Assembly: GCA_021295955.1 (NCBI GenBank)
Contig: JAGWBJ010000014.1
Location: 1-64,000 of the forward strand
Reading direction: 5' to 3'
Length of the DNA: 64,000 nucleotides
DNA from: Dehalococcoidia bacterium
GTDB taxonomy: Bacteria > Chloroflexota > Dehalococcoidia > Lucifugimonadales > JAGWBF01
Below are positions 8,310-15,936 of this stretch, one piece after another; the first letter of the stretch is position 1; every line of letters begins with the position of its first letter. The position numbers and the translations under genes were made by a program. Below the pieces are notes generated by a model, which was given only the letters and a program-made list of their open reading frames with translations, was not told where the DNA came from and did not search any database.

Positions 8310-9119
8310 ATGCCCAAGATTGTGACCGACGACGGAGTCCAGATACACTATCACGTGGACGATTTCCGGGACCCCTGGCTCACGGAGCCGCCGGAGACCA
8401 TCGTCATGTCCCACGGCTTCGCCCGCAGCATGAAGTGGTGGACCCAGTGGGTGCCAGGCCTCTCCAGGAAATACCGGGTGGTGCGGTACGACGTGCGGGG
8501 ATGCGGGCTGTCCTCGGCCCCCGGCGAGGGGGCGGAATGGTCCGCCGGACGCATGGCCGCCGACGTGTCCAACCTGCTGGACCACCTGGGCACGGAGCGG
8601 GCCCACTTCGTAGGCTTCGAGTCCGGCGGCGTCTGGGGGATGGCCTTCGCCCTGGGCTACCCCCGGCGGGCCGCGACCCTCACCGTCATCAACACCCCCC
8701 TGTTCCTGGGGGAGAAGCGCGGCGACCGCACGGTCTCCGACTCGGTGGAGCGGGAGGGGCTGAAGCAGTGGCTCATCCGGACCAACGCCCAGCGGTTCGA
8801 CCCGGAGATCACGCCGCCGGAGCTGGCCGAGTGGCACCTGGCCGAGCACTCCAAGACCCCCAGCAGAGTGGCGGCGGCCATCATGCGCATCGTCGAGGAC
8901 GCGGACATGACCGACATGCTCCCCGCCATCGGGACGCCCACGCTGATCATGGTGGGAGACAGGGCCATAGGCCGACCCCTGGCCTCCCAGGCCGACATGA
9001 GGGACAGGTTTCCCGACGCCCGGCTGGCGGTCTTTCCGGGCATCGGCGCGGGAATCCACCTGCTGAGGGTCGACGAGTGTGTCGACCAGGTGCTGAGGTT
9101 CATCGACGAGGCGGGGTAG
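8310..9119 (+). CDS. Alpha/beta hydrolase fold protein with Glu at the nucleophile position
   Basis: A 269-residue alpha/beta hydrolase. The core pattern is present: MSHGFARS oxyanion segment (about 33-40), YDVRGCGLS (60-68), and the nucleophile elbow FVGFESGG (100-107). Where the family has GxSxG, this protein reads G-F-E104-S-G, so Glu replaces the catalytic Ser or Asp. A C-terminal His is available in GIHLLRVDECVDQVL. Either the chemistry is unusual, the adjacent Ser105 acts, or the protein is non-catalytic. Ribosome site GGAGGG lies eight bases upstream. The stop codon lies two bases before the left end of the inverted-repeat element. Confidence 0.8.
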   Translation: MPKIVTDDGVQIHYHVDDFRDPWLTEPPETIVMSHGFARSMKWWTQWVPGLSRKYRVVRYDVRGCGLSSAPGEGAEWSAGRMAADVSNLLDHLGTERAHFVGFESGGVWGMAFALGYPRRAATLTVINTPLFLGEKRGDRTVSDSVEREGLKQWLIRTNAQRFDPEITPPELAEWHLAEHSKTPSRVAAAIMRIVEDADMTDMLPAIGTPTLIMVGDRAIGRPLASQADMRDRFPDARLAVFPGIGAGIHLLRVDECVDQVLRFIDEAG

Positions 9120-9121
9120 GC

Positions 9122-9161
9122 CCTAGTACTCAGTCAACCGCAAAATCGGAAGGGTAAAGGC
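9122..9161 (+). repeat. Left terminal inverted repeat
   Basis: Forty bases, pairing with 10655-10693 on the opposite strand with two mismatches and one indel. From 9162 to 9562 there is no supported gene; open frames there show no family resemblance. Confidence 0.85.
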
Positions 9162-9562
9162 GGTGAGGTTTGGTCCGTGCGTTCCGGGTGTACCCTAGTC
9201 CGGCCCGATGTGCCCCAAGGGGCCAAGCACCAAAGGCAAACGGAACCGTCCCATCAACTCCTGGGGGAAGGCGCCGCGCCAACCGTTCTCCATGCCTACG
9301 CTCCCTCCTCCTCTATACCCGGGGAGTCTCTCTGTCGCAGCCAACGCTGCCAGATAGGGAATCCTGGACACAAACTGCTACAGTACACCGCATTGGCGCT
9401 ACATCTCCTATATAGGGAAAGGTACTTTCCCCATAAGAAGAGACAATTGATGCCGCCGCCGGGCTCATTCGACCTCTATGCCCATCCCCAGCCCCATCTC
9501 CTCCCCGGCCACCGGACGCCCCCCGCCCCACCGCCGCGTGCAGGCTCAGCGGATACGCTCTC

Positions 9563-10441
9563 TCACGGTCCCAATTTGCCCACTCCGCCACTGGAATCAT
9601 CACCGGTAAGGACCTGCCGGATATCGGCGGCGTACTTCACCTCGGAGTCGTCCTTGGGCAGGTAGCCCAGGACCTGGCGGGCACTGGTGAGGGACCAGAA
9701 GCTGCGGGCGTTGTCGCTGATCCCGTAAACGATGAGCCAGGGTATGCCGTGCTCGTTCTCGATGTTGGGTGTCTCGATAGCCTTGGTGACAAGCTGGCAG
9801 AGGTCCCGCTGGCTGATGTAGGCGCCCAGGTGACGCTTGTAAGCCCTGGGGTCGTTGGGAAAATCCTCGATCCTCACCTCTTGCGGCAGGGCCCCTCGGG
9901 TGTAGCCGATCCGCAACATGACCACTTCGAGCTTGCGTCCAAAGGCGCCGCAAGCGAAGAGAAAGCCCAGGTGTTCGTAGGTTGCCTTGCACCAGCCATA
10001 GAAGTTGTTCGACAAGGGTAGCTCATACGGTTCGAGCATCTCCTTTTTCCTGTCGTGGATGAGGGTGTCCTCGTACCAGTCGGCGGCATGATTCGAGCTG
10101 GCTATCACCACGCGCCTCACTCCCTCCTCATAGGCCACCCGATACACGTTGTAGGCCATCTCCACGTTGACCTTCTCATCGTAGAAATCGTCCAGGGGCT
10201 GCCCCCGTCGCCGCTTGTAGGCCAGGTGGATGACCGTGTCCACGCCCTTGAAATGCTCCCGATACTTCTCCAGGTCAGGATCGCTCAAGTCCGCGATGAT
10301 GACAGATTCCAGTTTCCTGCCTTCCACATCCTCTTGCTTCACGTCGAACAGGGTCAGATCATACCTTTCCCTTAACGACGGCAGGATCTGGTGAGCTATA
10401 TAGCCCGTGGCGCCGGTTAGCACTACCTTGCGCTGTGTCAT
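9563..10441 (-). CDS. NAD-dependent epimerase/dehydratase family protein
   Basis: An extended short-chain dehydrogenase that binds NAD(P) through the N-terminal GATGYIA motif (in the KVVLTGATGYIA segment). It has the VIHLAYKRR strand and an SSNHAADWY region, with the catalytic Y-x3-K as Y-G-W-C-K in NNFYGWCKATYEHLG. I placed the start at 10441 (MTQRKVV), the usual distance before the Rossmann motif; 10453 and 10495 are in-frame alternatives. Likely substrate is a nucleotide sugar or sugar acid (uronate-dehydrogenase-like), not determinable here. It is the only gene inside the inverted-repeat cassette. Its codon use is less GC-biased than its neighbours, consistent with transfer. Confidence 0.85.
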   Translation of the reverse strand: MTQRKVVLTGATGYIAHQILPSLRERYDLTLFDVKQEDVEGRKLESVIIADLSDPDLEKYREHFKGVDTVIHLAYKRRRGQPLDDFYDEKVNVEMAYNVYRVAYEEGVRRVVIASSNHAADWYEDTLIHDRKKEMLEPYELPLSNNFYGWCKATYEHLGFLFACGAFGRKLEVVMLRIGYTRGALPQEVRIEDFPNDPRAYKRHLGAYISQRDLCQLVTKAIETPNIENEHGIPWLIVYGISDNARSFWSLTSARQVLGYLPKDDSEVKYAADIRQVLTGDDSSGGVGKLGP

Positions 10442-10654
10442 CGGTGAAACCATCCCTTCCGTGGAGAGCTCGTGCCGGGCCCAGTGATGGGCCATACCCC
10501 TCCGGTCGTCAAGCCCTACGGCAGCACGAGTACGCCCATTGAAGCCGCTCTCCCACTAATATATGGGGCCGGATAGGTGATTTCAAGAAGGGTGTCCCAA
10601 CTCGGCCAATCTGCTACTGTTCTAGAACGGAGGGATAGGCCCGAATTGTCCAGT

Positions 10655-10693
10655 GCCTTACCCTTCCGATCTTACGGTTGACTGAGTACTAGG
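10655..10693 (-). repeat. Right terminal inverted repeat
   Basis: Right arm of the cassette. It overlaps the last codon of the HEPN-like gene and supplies its TAG stop (10689-10691). The stretch 10496-10654 between this arm and the epimerase holds no gene; it would contain the epimerase promoter. Confidence 0.85.
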
Positions 10694-11072
10694 TCCTTGC
10701 CAGGACCTCGGCATCCTGGACGTAGGCGATGGTGTCTCGTATCCGGCGTTCCGTTTGGGCGACCGGCTCGCAAAAGCCGAGATAGAAGCATTCCCCGTGT
10801 AACTGGCCTCGGCGGGAGTAGTAGCGGCCTGTCAGGGACTGGATTGCCCTGTCCCGATCAGCCAGCTTGCCTAACTCTATGGACGTTCCAGGGGTCCGCT
10901 GGGGTTCGTCACCTGTCCGGGCCAGAATCAAGGCATTGGTAGCCAGCAGGGTGGCGCACCAAGCCTTTTCCGCCGTGTCCCGTACGTCGCCCTGGGCCAC
11001 TCTCTCCAGCGCGCTTTCGTACATCCCCCGCGCGTCGGCGAAAAGCTCTCCTATTCTGTCAGTCGCTACCAA
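10689..11072 (-). CDS. HEPN/PaREP1-like small helical protein
   Basis: A 127-residue, probably all-helical protein. The core ALERVAQGDVRDTAEKAWCATLLATNALIL resembles the PaREP1/HEPN pattern (helix, GD.R.AAEKAW, helix). HEPN proteins are often RNases or nucleotide-binding toxin partners, but no canonical R-x4-6-H is certain here and no MNT partner is adjacent. The only in-frame initiator is a TTG at 11072, with AAAGG eight bases upstream. The stop codon is formed by the right inverted repeat of the neighbouring element, so the native C-terminus may have been altered by the insertion. Confidence 0.6.
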   Translation of the reverse strand: MVATDRIGELFADARGMYESALERVAQGDVRDTAEKAWCATLLATNALILARTGDEPQRTPGTSIELGKLADRDRAIQSLTGRYYSRRGQLHGECFYLGFCEPVAQTERRIRDTIAYVQDAEVLART

Positions 11073-11280
11073 GGATGCAACCTTTACGTCAAAGCGTCAG
11101 TGGTCAGGATGGTACAGAGGACGCCTGTCAACCCGTGGCATCCGGTCCGCCTTGGGGTATTGTGCAGGCAACTACCGCAGCAAGGGCAGTATGGCATGTC
11201 GGGAGGTGAACGCTCCACGGGTGCAGATGCCTTGCCAGCCCGCTACCCGCTCGCCTCGACCGCGGTCCATGGCCTCCTTC

Positions 11281-11316
11281 ATTTGACGTTGCCCCGCCAT
11301 TTGACGTTGCCCCGCC
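11281..11316 (+). repeat. 18-bp tandem duplication of a -35 region
   Basis: ATTTGACGTTGCCCCGCC occurs at 11281-11298 and again at 11299-11316. Each copy contains TTGACG; the second is correctly spaced from the -10 box. The rest of the gap 11073-11280 shows no gene. Confidence 0.8.
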
Positions 11317-11329
11317 GCGTCGCTACAAT
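11301..11329 (+). promoter_or_regulatory. Sigma70-type promoter for the M24-like gene
   Basis: TTGACG at 11301-11306, a 17-bp spacer, and TACAAT at 11324-11329, ending 41 bp before the start codon at 11371. Confidence 0.65.
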
Positions 11330-11370
11330 TCTCCTCGTCCGGGACGGTCCGGCCATGGGGGAGGCGCCAG

Positions 11371-12504
11371 ATGTCTGGAGCGGGTAGAGAGATCATCGCC
11401 AACGTAGCCCGGCTCAACGACTTCATGGACCGGGCGGGGTGCGCGGCCCTGGTGGTCCGGTCGGGCAAGAGCTTCACCTACCTGGCCGGCTTCGCCTACC
11501 CGGGCACCCTGGCGCGCCACCTGGACTTTCCCGACTCGCCCAGGGAGGTGCTCCTGGTCTGGCCGCGTCACGGCAAGCCCGTACAGGTCCTCAACCACTA
11601 CGCCGTCCCCCTGGCACGGCGGGACGGCTGGCTGGAAGAGGTCGAGGTCTACGACGACTACGCCGAGTCCCCCTATCAGAAGGCCGCCGAGGTGCTGAAG
11701 AAGCTGGGGCTGGCGGGCGAGGCCATCGGCATGGAGAAGACCTACGTCAGCGCTTCCCGGTGGGAGGAGATGCGGGGCCACCTGCCCAACGCGCGCCTGT
11801 TCGACTGCACCCGGATGATGGCCCAGGTCCGCTGGATCAAGACGCCGGGGGAGGTGCAGCTCCTGGAGGAGGCCGCGGACATCCTGGACGAGGCCTACCT
11901 GGAGGTGTTCGCCACCGTGCAGGCGGGGCAAACGGAGCGGGAGGTCCACGCCCGCATCGTGGAGAGCTGCATCCGCAGGGGGTGCGGCTGGGCCCACGGA
12001 ATCCTCAACTCCAGCCGCAACACGGTCATATACGGCGGCGAGGGCGACACCGTGTTCCAGCAGGGCGACATCATCCGGAACGACTACGTGGCCTTCTACA
12101 AGGGGTACCCCGGCCACCAGTCGCGCACCGTCGTGGTGGGCAAGCCCTCGGACGAGCAGGTCAAGACCTACCGGACGATGCGGGACATCTACCGGGCCAC
12201 CATCGACCAGTGCCAGGTGGGGGCCAAGGCCAGCGACGTGCACCGCTTCGCTGAGTCCAAGTTCCGGGAGGCGGGCTACGGGGACCGGGTGTCCCTGGCC
12301 GGCCACGGCGTCGGCCCCTGGTGGCACCAGCAGGAGCCCTACATCGTCCCCACCTGCCACGACGAGCTGGAGGAGGGGATGGTGCTGGCCATGGAGCCCC
12401 ACGTGGCCTACTGGCACCTGCAGGACATGATACTGCTCACCCCCGACGGACCGCGTCTGCTGTCCAAGCGCTTCAATACGGACGAGATGCTGGTGGTGGG
12501 ATAA
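11371..12504 (+). CDS. M24-fold (creatinase/prolidase-like) protein with altered metal ligands
   Basis: A 377-residue two-domain protein of the pita-bread M24 family: an N-terminal creatinase domain (about 1-150) and the catalytic domain (155-377). Three of the five usual metal ligands are kept (D238, H312 in GHGVG, E342 in MEPH). The second Asp, expected 11 residues after the first, is H249 (GYPGHQSRT), and the last Glu is Q351 (HLQDMILLT). It therefore may not bind the dinuclear centre of aminopeptidase P and may be a metal-free creatinase-type hydrolase or another activity. GGGAGG lies about seven bases before the ATG. The amidohydrolase gene follows after 66 bp. Confidence 0.82.
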   Translation: MSGAGREIIANVARLNDFMDRAGCAALVVRSGKSFTYLAGFAYPGTLARHLDFPDSPREVLLVWPRHGKPVQVLNHYAVPLARRDGWLEEVEVYDDYAESPYQKAAEVLKKLGLAGEAIGMEKTYVSASRWEEMRGHLPNARLFDCTRMMAQVRWIKTPGEVQLLEEAADILDEAYLEVFATVQAGQTEREVHARIVESCIRRGCGWAHGILNSSRNTVIYGGEGDTVFQQGDIIRNDYVAFYKGYPGHQSRTVVVGKPSDEQVKTYRTMRDIYRATIDQCQVGAKASDVHRFAESKFREAGYGDRVSLAGHGVGPWWHQQEPYIVPTCHDELEEGMVLAMEPHVAYWHLQDMILLTPDGPRLLSKRFNTDEMLVVG

Positions 12505-12543
12505 CGGCCCCGGGGCCCGCGGCGCGCCGGGGGCCCCTCGAAA

Positions 12544-12549
12544 TATAGT
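12544..12549 (+). promoter_or_regulatory. -10 box upstream of amidohydrolase
   Basis: TATAGT in a short AT-rich patch within an otherwise GC-only gap, 21 bp before the start at 12571. No good -35. Confidence 0.3.
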
Positions 12550-12570
12550 CGGCACGAGAGAGAACGCAAG

Positions 12571-13821
12571 ATGGCTTCAGCGAACGGCTCCCCAACCGTG
12601 GTCAAGGCGGCGAGGCTCATAGACTGCACCGACGGCTCCTCCAGGGAGAACATGGCGGTGGTGGTGGAGAACGGGCGCATCGCCCGCGTCTCGCCCCAGC
12701 ACGAGCTGGCGTTCCCCGAGGGCGCCCGGCCCGAGGTGCACGACTTCGGCGACGCAACCCTTCTTCCGGGCCTGATCGATTGCCACACCCACACCAACAT
12801 GCGGGGAGACGGCTCGTCGGTGGACGACGTCCACGAGGACGACGACGACATCCACCTGATCCAGGGCGTGAGGAGCGCCCGCCTTGCCATCGAGAGCGGC
12901 GTCACCACCATGCGGGAGAACGGCGGGTGGAACCGGACCACCTTCTCGTTGAAGGAGGGCATCCGGCGGGGCCTGGTGCCCGGGCCCCGCATCGTCAACT
13001 GCGGCCGGCCCATCACCATGACCGGCGGCCACTGCTGGATGATGGGCTCCCAGGCGGACGGCGTGGACGGGGTGCGCAAGGAGGTGCGGAGGCTGGTGGC
13101 CGAGGGCGCCGACTACATCAAGGTGATGAGCAGCGGGGGCAGCACCCGGAACAGCGTCCCCACCCGGGCCTCCTACAGCCTGGAGGAGCTGGCGGCCATC
13201 GTGGACGAGGCCCACGTGCGCGGCAGGCTGGTGGGCGCCCACGCCCACGCCGTCCAGGCCATCGCCAACTGCCTCGACGCCGGCGTGGACATGATCATCC
13301 ACTGCACCTTCTCCAACCCGGACGGCTCCATCAGCCTGGACCAGTCCCTGGCGGACCGCATCGCCGAGTCCGGCGTGTGGGTCAACCCGACCCTCTGGAT
13401 AATCATGCTCCAGATCCGGCACCTGGAGCAGAAGCAGGATGAGGAGGGCCTCAACCGGGAGGAAGAGACCCTGCTGGAGGCCAGCAGGTACAGGGTAAGC
13501 AGGCGGCTGGAGGTGCACCGTCCCCTGTTCGAGTCCGGGGCCCGGTTCATCGGGGGCTCCGACTGCGGCTGGGGGGCCTACCCCTTCGGCCAGTTCCACG
13601 AGGAGCTGAAAGCCCTGACCACAGTGGGGCTCTCCAGCAAGCAGGCGTTGCTGGCGGGGACCCGGGACGCCGCCGAGGCCGTGGGACTGCCGGACAGCAT
13701 CGGCACCTTGGAGGCAGGCAAAGAGGCCGACCTGCTGGTGGTGGAGGGGGACCCCAGCCGGGATCTGGACGACCTGACCAGGGTCGCTGCCGTGTTCCAG
13801 GCGGGCCAGCGGGTAAAGTAG
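12571..13821 (+). CDS. Amidohydrolase family metal-dependent hydrolase
   Basis: A 416-residue amidohydrolase (imidazolonepropionase/prolidase-like subgroup), a TIM-barrel hydrolase acting on C-N bonds of small amides or cyclic ureides. Metal-binding residues are visible: H72-T-H74 in GLIDCHTHTN, K184 in ADYIKVMSSGGS as the probable carboxylated lysine, H241 region in GAHAHAVQA, and a late Asp in GGSDCGWG. The C-terminal composite domain ends with LEAGKEADLLVVEGDP. It is the first of a close pair; the esterase starts 11 bp after its stop codon, suggesting one transcript. Confidence 0.9.
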   Translation: MASANGSPTVVKAARLIDCTDGSSRENMAVVVENGRIARVSPQHELAFPEGARPEVHDFGDATLLPGLIDCHTHTNMRGDGSSVDDVHEDDDDIHLIQGVRSARLAIESGVTTMRENGGWNRTTFSLKEGIRRGLVPGPRIVNCGRPITMTGGHCWMMGSQADGVDGVRKEVRRLVAEGADYIKVMSSGGSTRNSVPTRASYSLEELAAIVDEAHVRGRLVGAHAHAVQAIANCLDAGVDMIIHCTFSNPDGSISLDQSLADRIAESGVWVNPTLWIIMLQIRHLEQKQDEEGLNREEETLLEASRYRVSRRLEVHRPLFESGARFIGGSDCGWGAYPFGQFHEELKALTTVGLSSKQALLAGTRDAAEAVGLPDSIGTLEAGKEADLLVVEGDPSRDLDDLTRVAAVFQAGQRVK

Positions 13822-13832
13822 GGGGGTGACCG

Positions 13833-14759
13833 ATGGCCAGACCAGCCGCGGACCAGTACGTTAGCAAGCTTCGCAAGCCCGACGACTTCGACGATTTCTG
13901 GGACGACGTCATGGACCGGGCATCCGGGATACCCCTGAACCCGGAGGTGGTCCACGACCCGCTGCGGTCCTCGGACGACGTGGACGTTTACACCGTCCAC
14001 TACGACAGCATCGACTCGGTGCGCATCTCCGGCTGGTACAGTGTCCCCAGGGGCAGGAGCGGACCGCTGCCGGGCATTCTACACGTGCCGGGCTACATCA
14101 TGGAGCCGCCCATCCTCAAGAGCTGGTCCAAGAAGGGGTACGCGGCCTTCAGCGCGGCCCCCAGGGGCAAGCTCAGGAGCAACGGCCAGTTCAACCCCGG
14201 CTATCCCGGCCTGCTGACCCACCGCATCGTGGACCGGAACACCTACGGCTACCGGGGCTTCTACGTCGACGCATGCCGGGCAGTCGACTTCCTGGAGGGC
14301 CGCGACGAGGTGGACCCGGCGCGCATCGGAGTCACGGGCCACAGCCAGGGGGGCGGACTGGCCATAACCACCACGGCCCTGCGTCCCCAGGTCAGGGCCG
14401 CCACGTCGGGGGCGCCCTACCTGTGCGACTTCATGGGCTCCATCGAGCTCACCGATTCGGGGCCGTACCACGAGATAAGGGACTACCTCAGGATGCACCC
14501 GGACCAGCGACGGGCGGTGGAGGAGACCCTGGCCTACTTCGACGGCGTGAACTTCGCCCACCGCATCACGTGCCCCATCATCGTAAGCGTGGGGCTCCAG
14601 GACAGCACCTGTCCTCCCGAGACCGGCTACGCCATGTTCCGGAACATCTCCAGCACGGACAAGAGGATCTACGGGTACGACGGCCACGGCCATGACGCCA
14701 ACCAGCACGAGCACGCGGCCGTCATCGACGAGTTCTTTCGCAAGCACCTGGCCCCGTGA
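13833..14759 (+). CDS. Acetyl xylan esterase-like alpha/beta hydrolase
   Basis: A 308-residue hydrolase similar to the AXE1/cephalosporin-C deacetylase family, which removes acetyl groups from small sugars or other esters. The nucleophile elbow GHSQGG places Ser171; Asp in VGLQDSTCPPET and His in YDGHGHDANQ complete the likely triad. The N-terminal DDFDDFWDDVMDRASGIPLNPEV segment is typical. It follows the amidohydrolase with an 11-bp gap. A paralog at 27834-28751 keeps the fold but lacks the catalytic Ser. Confidence 0.88.
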   Translation: MARPAADQYVSKLRKPDDFDDFWDDVMDRASGIPLNPEVVHDPLRSSDDVDVYTVHYDSIDSVRISGWYSVPRGRSGPLPGILHVPGYIMEPPILKSWSKKGYAAFSAAPRGKLRSNGQFNPGYPGLLTHRIVDRNTYGYRGFYVDACRAVDFLEGRDEVDPARIGVTGHSQGGGLAITTTALRPQVRAATSGAPYLCDFMGSIELTDSGPYHEIRDYLRMHPDQRRAVEETLAYFDGVNFAHRITCPIIVSVGLQDSTCPPETGYAMFRNISSTDKRIYGYDGHGHDANQHEHAAVIDEFFRKHLAP

Positions 14760-14795
14760 CCCCCCGGTCCGCCTCGACGAACAGGGGACCCGTGA

Positions 14796-15848
14796 GTGGG
14801 GTCGAGGACGGTCCTTGAAATGCGTCGCACCGGGGAAATGCGCCGCGCCGGGCTGACCATCGGCACACGCCAGGACGTGGACGACGGGGAGATCATCGCC
14901 CTGGCCACCCGTGCCGATGAGCTTGGCTACGATACCGTGTGGGCCGGGGAGGCGTGGGGGCGGGACGTCTTCACCGTGCTCACCATGATCGCCTGCCACA
15001 CCCGGAACCTGCGCGTGGGCACGGGCATCGCCACCGTGTTCAGCCGGACCCCGACCCTCATCGCCCAGAGCATCGCCTCCCTGGACATCATCTCCCAAGG
15101 CCGCGCCGTGCTGGGCCTGGGCACCAGCGGCCGGAGGGTGGTGGAGGGGTGGCACGGGGTCAGCTACCAGCGGCCCCTGGAGCGCACCGCCGAGTACATC
15201 CGCATCATCCGCCTGGCCCTCTCGGGACAGCGGGTCGACTTCGAGGGAAGGCTCTTCCGGCTGGCCCGGTTCAGGCTGCCCTTCACCCCCCTTCGACCGA
15301 CCATCCCCATATTCGTGGCATCCCTTGGACCGAGGAACCTGGCGCTGACGGGCGAGCTGGCCGACGGCTGGCTGCCCACCTGGGTCCACGTGGACCACCT
15401 GCCGGCGATGAGGGACAAGGTGAGGCAGGGGGCAGAGGGGGCCGGGCGCACCATCGACCAGGTATCGACGGCGCCGTATATCCTCTGCCACGTGGCCGCC
15501 AGCTCCGAGGAGATGGACCGGGGCAGAAGGCTGCTGGGCGGCCACATGGCCTACTACATCGGTGGTATGGGCGACTACTACCACCGGCTCTTCTCCCGCT
15601 ACGGGTACCGGGAGGAGTGCGACGGGATTCGAGGGGCCTGGCGGTCCGGAGACCGCACCCTTGCCGCGTCCCTGGTGAGCGAAGACATGCTGGACAAGGT
15701 CGCGGTCCTGGGCGGCGTCGACGAGTGCAGGGCCAAGCTGGACGCTTACCGGGCCGCCGGGGCCGACGTGCCCGTGGTCGGCTTTCCCCACGGGTGCTCC
15801 CCCGACGAGGCCCTCAGGACCCTGGAGGCCCTGGCGCCGGGGGGCTGA
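14796..15848 (+). CDS. LLM-class F420/FMN-dependent oxidoreductase
   Basis: A luciferase-like monooxygenase-fold protein of about 335-350 residues. Family features include DELGYDTVWAGEAWGRDVFT near the N-terminus, LRVGTGIATVFSRTPTLIAQS, the LGLGTSGRRVVEGWHG loop, and PIFVASLGPRNLALTGELADGWLPTW. These enzymes use F420 or FMN for hydride transfer; substrate unknown. The start is uncertain: GTG at 14796 has AGGGGA upstream; ATGs at 14820 and 14838 are alternatives, the last being closest to the domain start. It follows the esterase in the same direction. Confidence 0.85.
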   Translation: MGSRTVLEMRRTGEMRRAGLTIGTRQDVDDGEIIALATRADELGYDTVWAGEAWGRDVFTVLTMIACHTRNLRVGTGIATVFSRTPTLIAQSIASLDIISQGRAVLGLGTSGRRVVEGWHGVSYQRPLERTAEYIRIIRLALSGQRVDFEGRLFRLARFRLPFTPLRPTIPIFVASLGPRNLALTGELADGWLPTWVHVDHLPAMRDKVRQGAEGAGRTIDQVSTAPYILCHVAASSEEMDRGRRLLGGHMAYYIGGMGDYYHRLFSRYGYREECDGIRGAWRSGDRTLAASLVSEDMLDKVAVLGGVDECRAKLDAYRAAGADVPVVGFPHGCSPDEALRTLEALAPGG

Positions 15849-15852
15849 GACC

Positions 15853-15898
15853 GGTGCCCGGTGCCCGGTGCCCAGTGCCCGGCGCCCGGTGCCCGGTG
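15853..15898. repeat. Heptanucleotide tandem repeat (GTGCCCG)n
   Basis: About six units of GTGCCCG with small variants (GTGCCCA, GCGCCCG) fill the gap between the oxidoreductase stop and the promoter of the kinase-like gene. Confidence 0.8.
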
Positions 15899-15899
15899 G

Positions 15900-15905
15900 T
15901 AGAAT
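15900..15905 (+). promoter_or_regulatory. -10 box for kinase-phosphatase pair
   Basis: TAGAAT directly downstream of the heptanucleotide repeat, 31 bp before the kinase-like start codon. Confidence 0.35.
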
Positions 15906-15936
15906 ACTGGTGGCCAATGCCGGCTGAAGGGCGGAT

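Larger units (their letters stand above)
9122..10693. mobile_element. Candidate mobile cassette with terminal inverted repeats, carrying an epimerase
   Basis: The segment is bounded by inverted repeats: left 9122-9161 beginning CCTAGTACTCAGTCAACCG, and right 10655-10693, whose reverse complement begins identically. The arms match over about 39 positions with two substitutions and one single-base gap. The ends contain CTAG, which is self-complementary and could be a 4-bp target duplication (CTAG/YTAR targets are known for IS701-type elements) or part of the repeat. No transposase is recognisable inside; the only supported gene is the NAD-dependent epimerase. The interior looks lower in GC than the flanks. 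The element sits exactly between the 3' ends of two convergent genes. Interpreted as a non-autonomous, passenger-carrying element. Confidence 0.7.

Noticed and set aside
9162-9562. Residual transposase inside the inverted-repeat cassette
   Set aside because: Open frames on both strands there (for example 9177-9665) show no DDE-like or other transposase pattern and partly overlap the epimerase.
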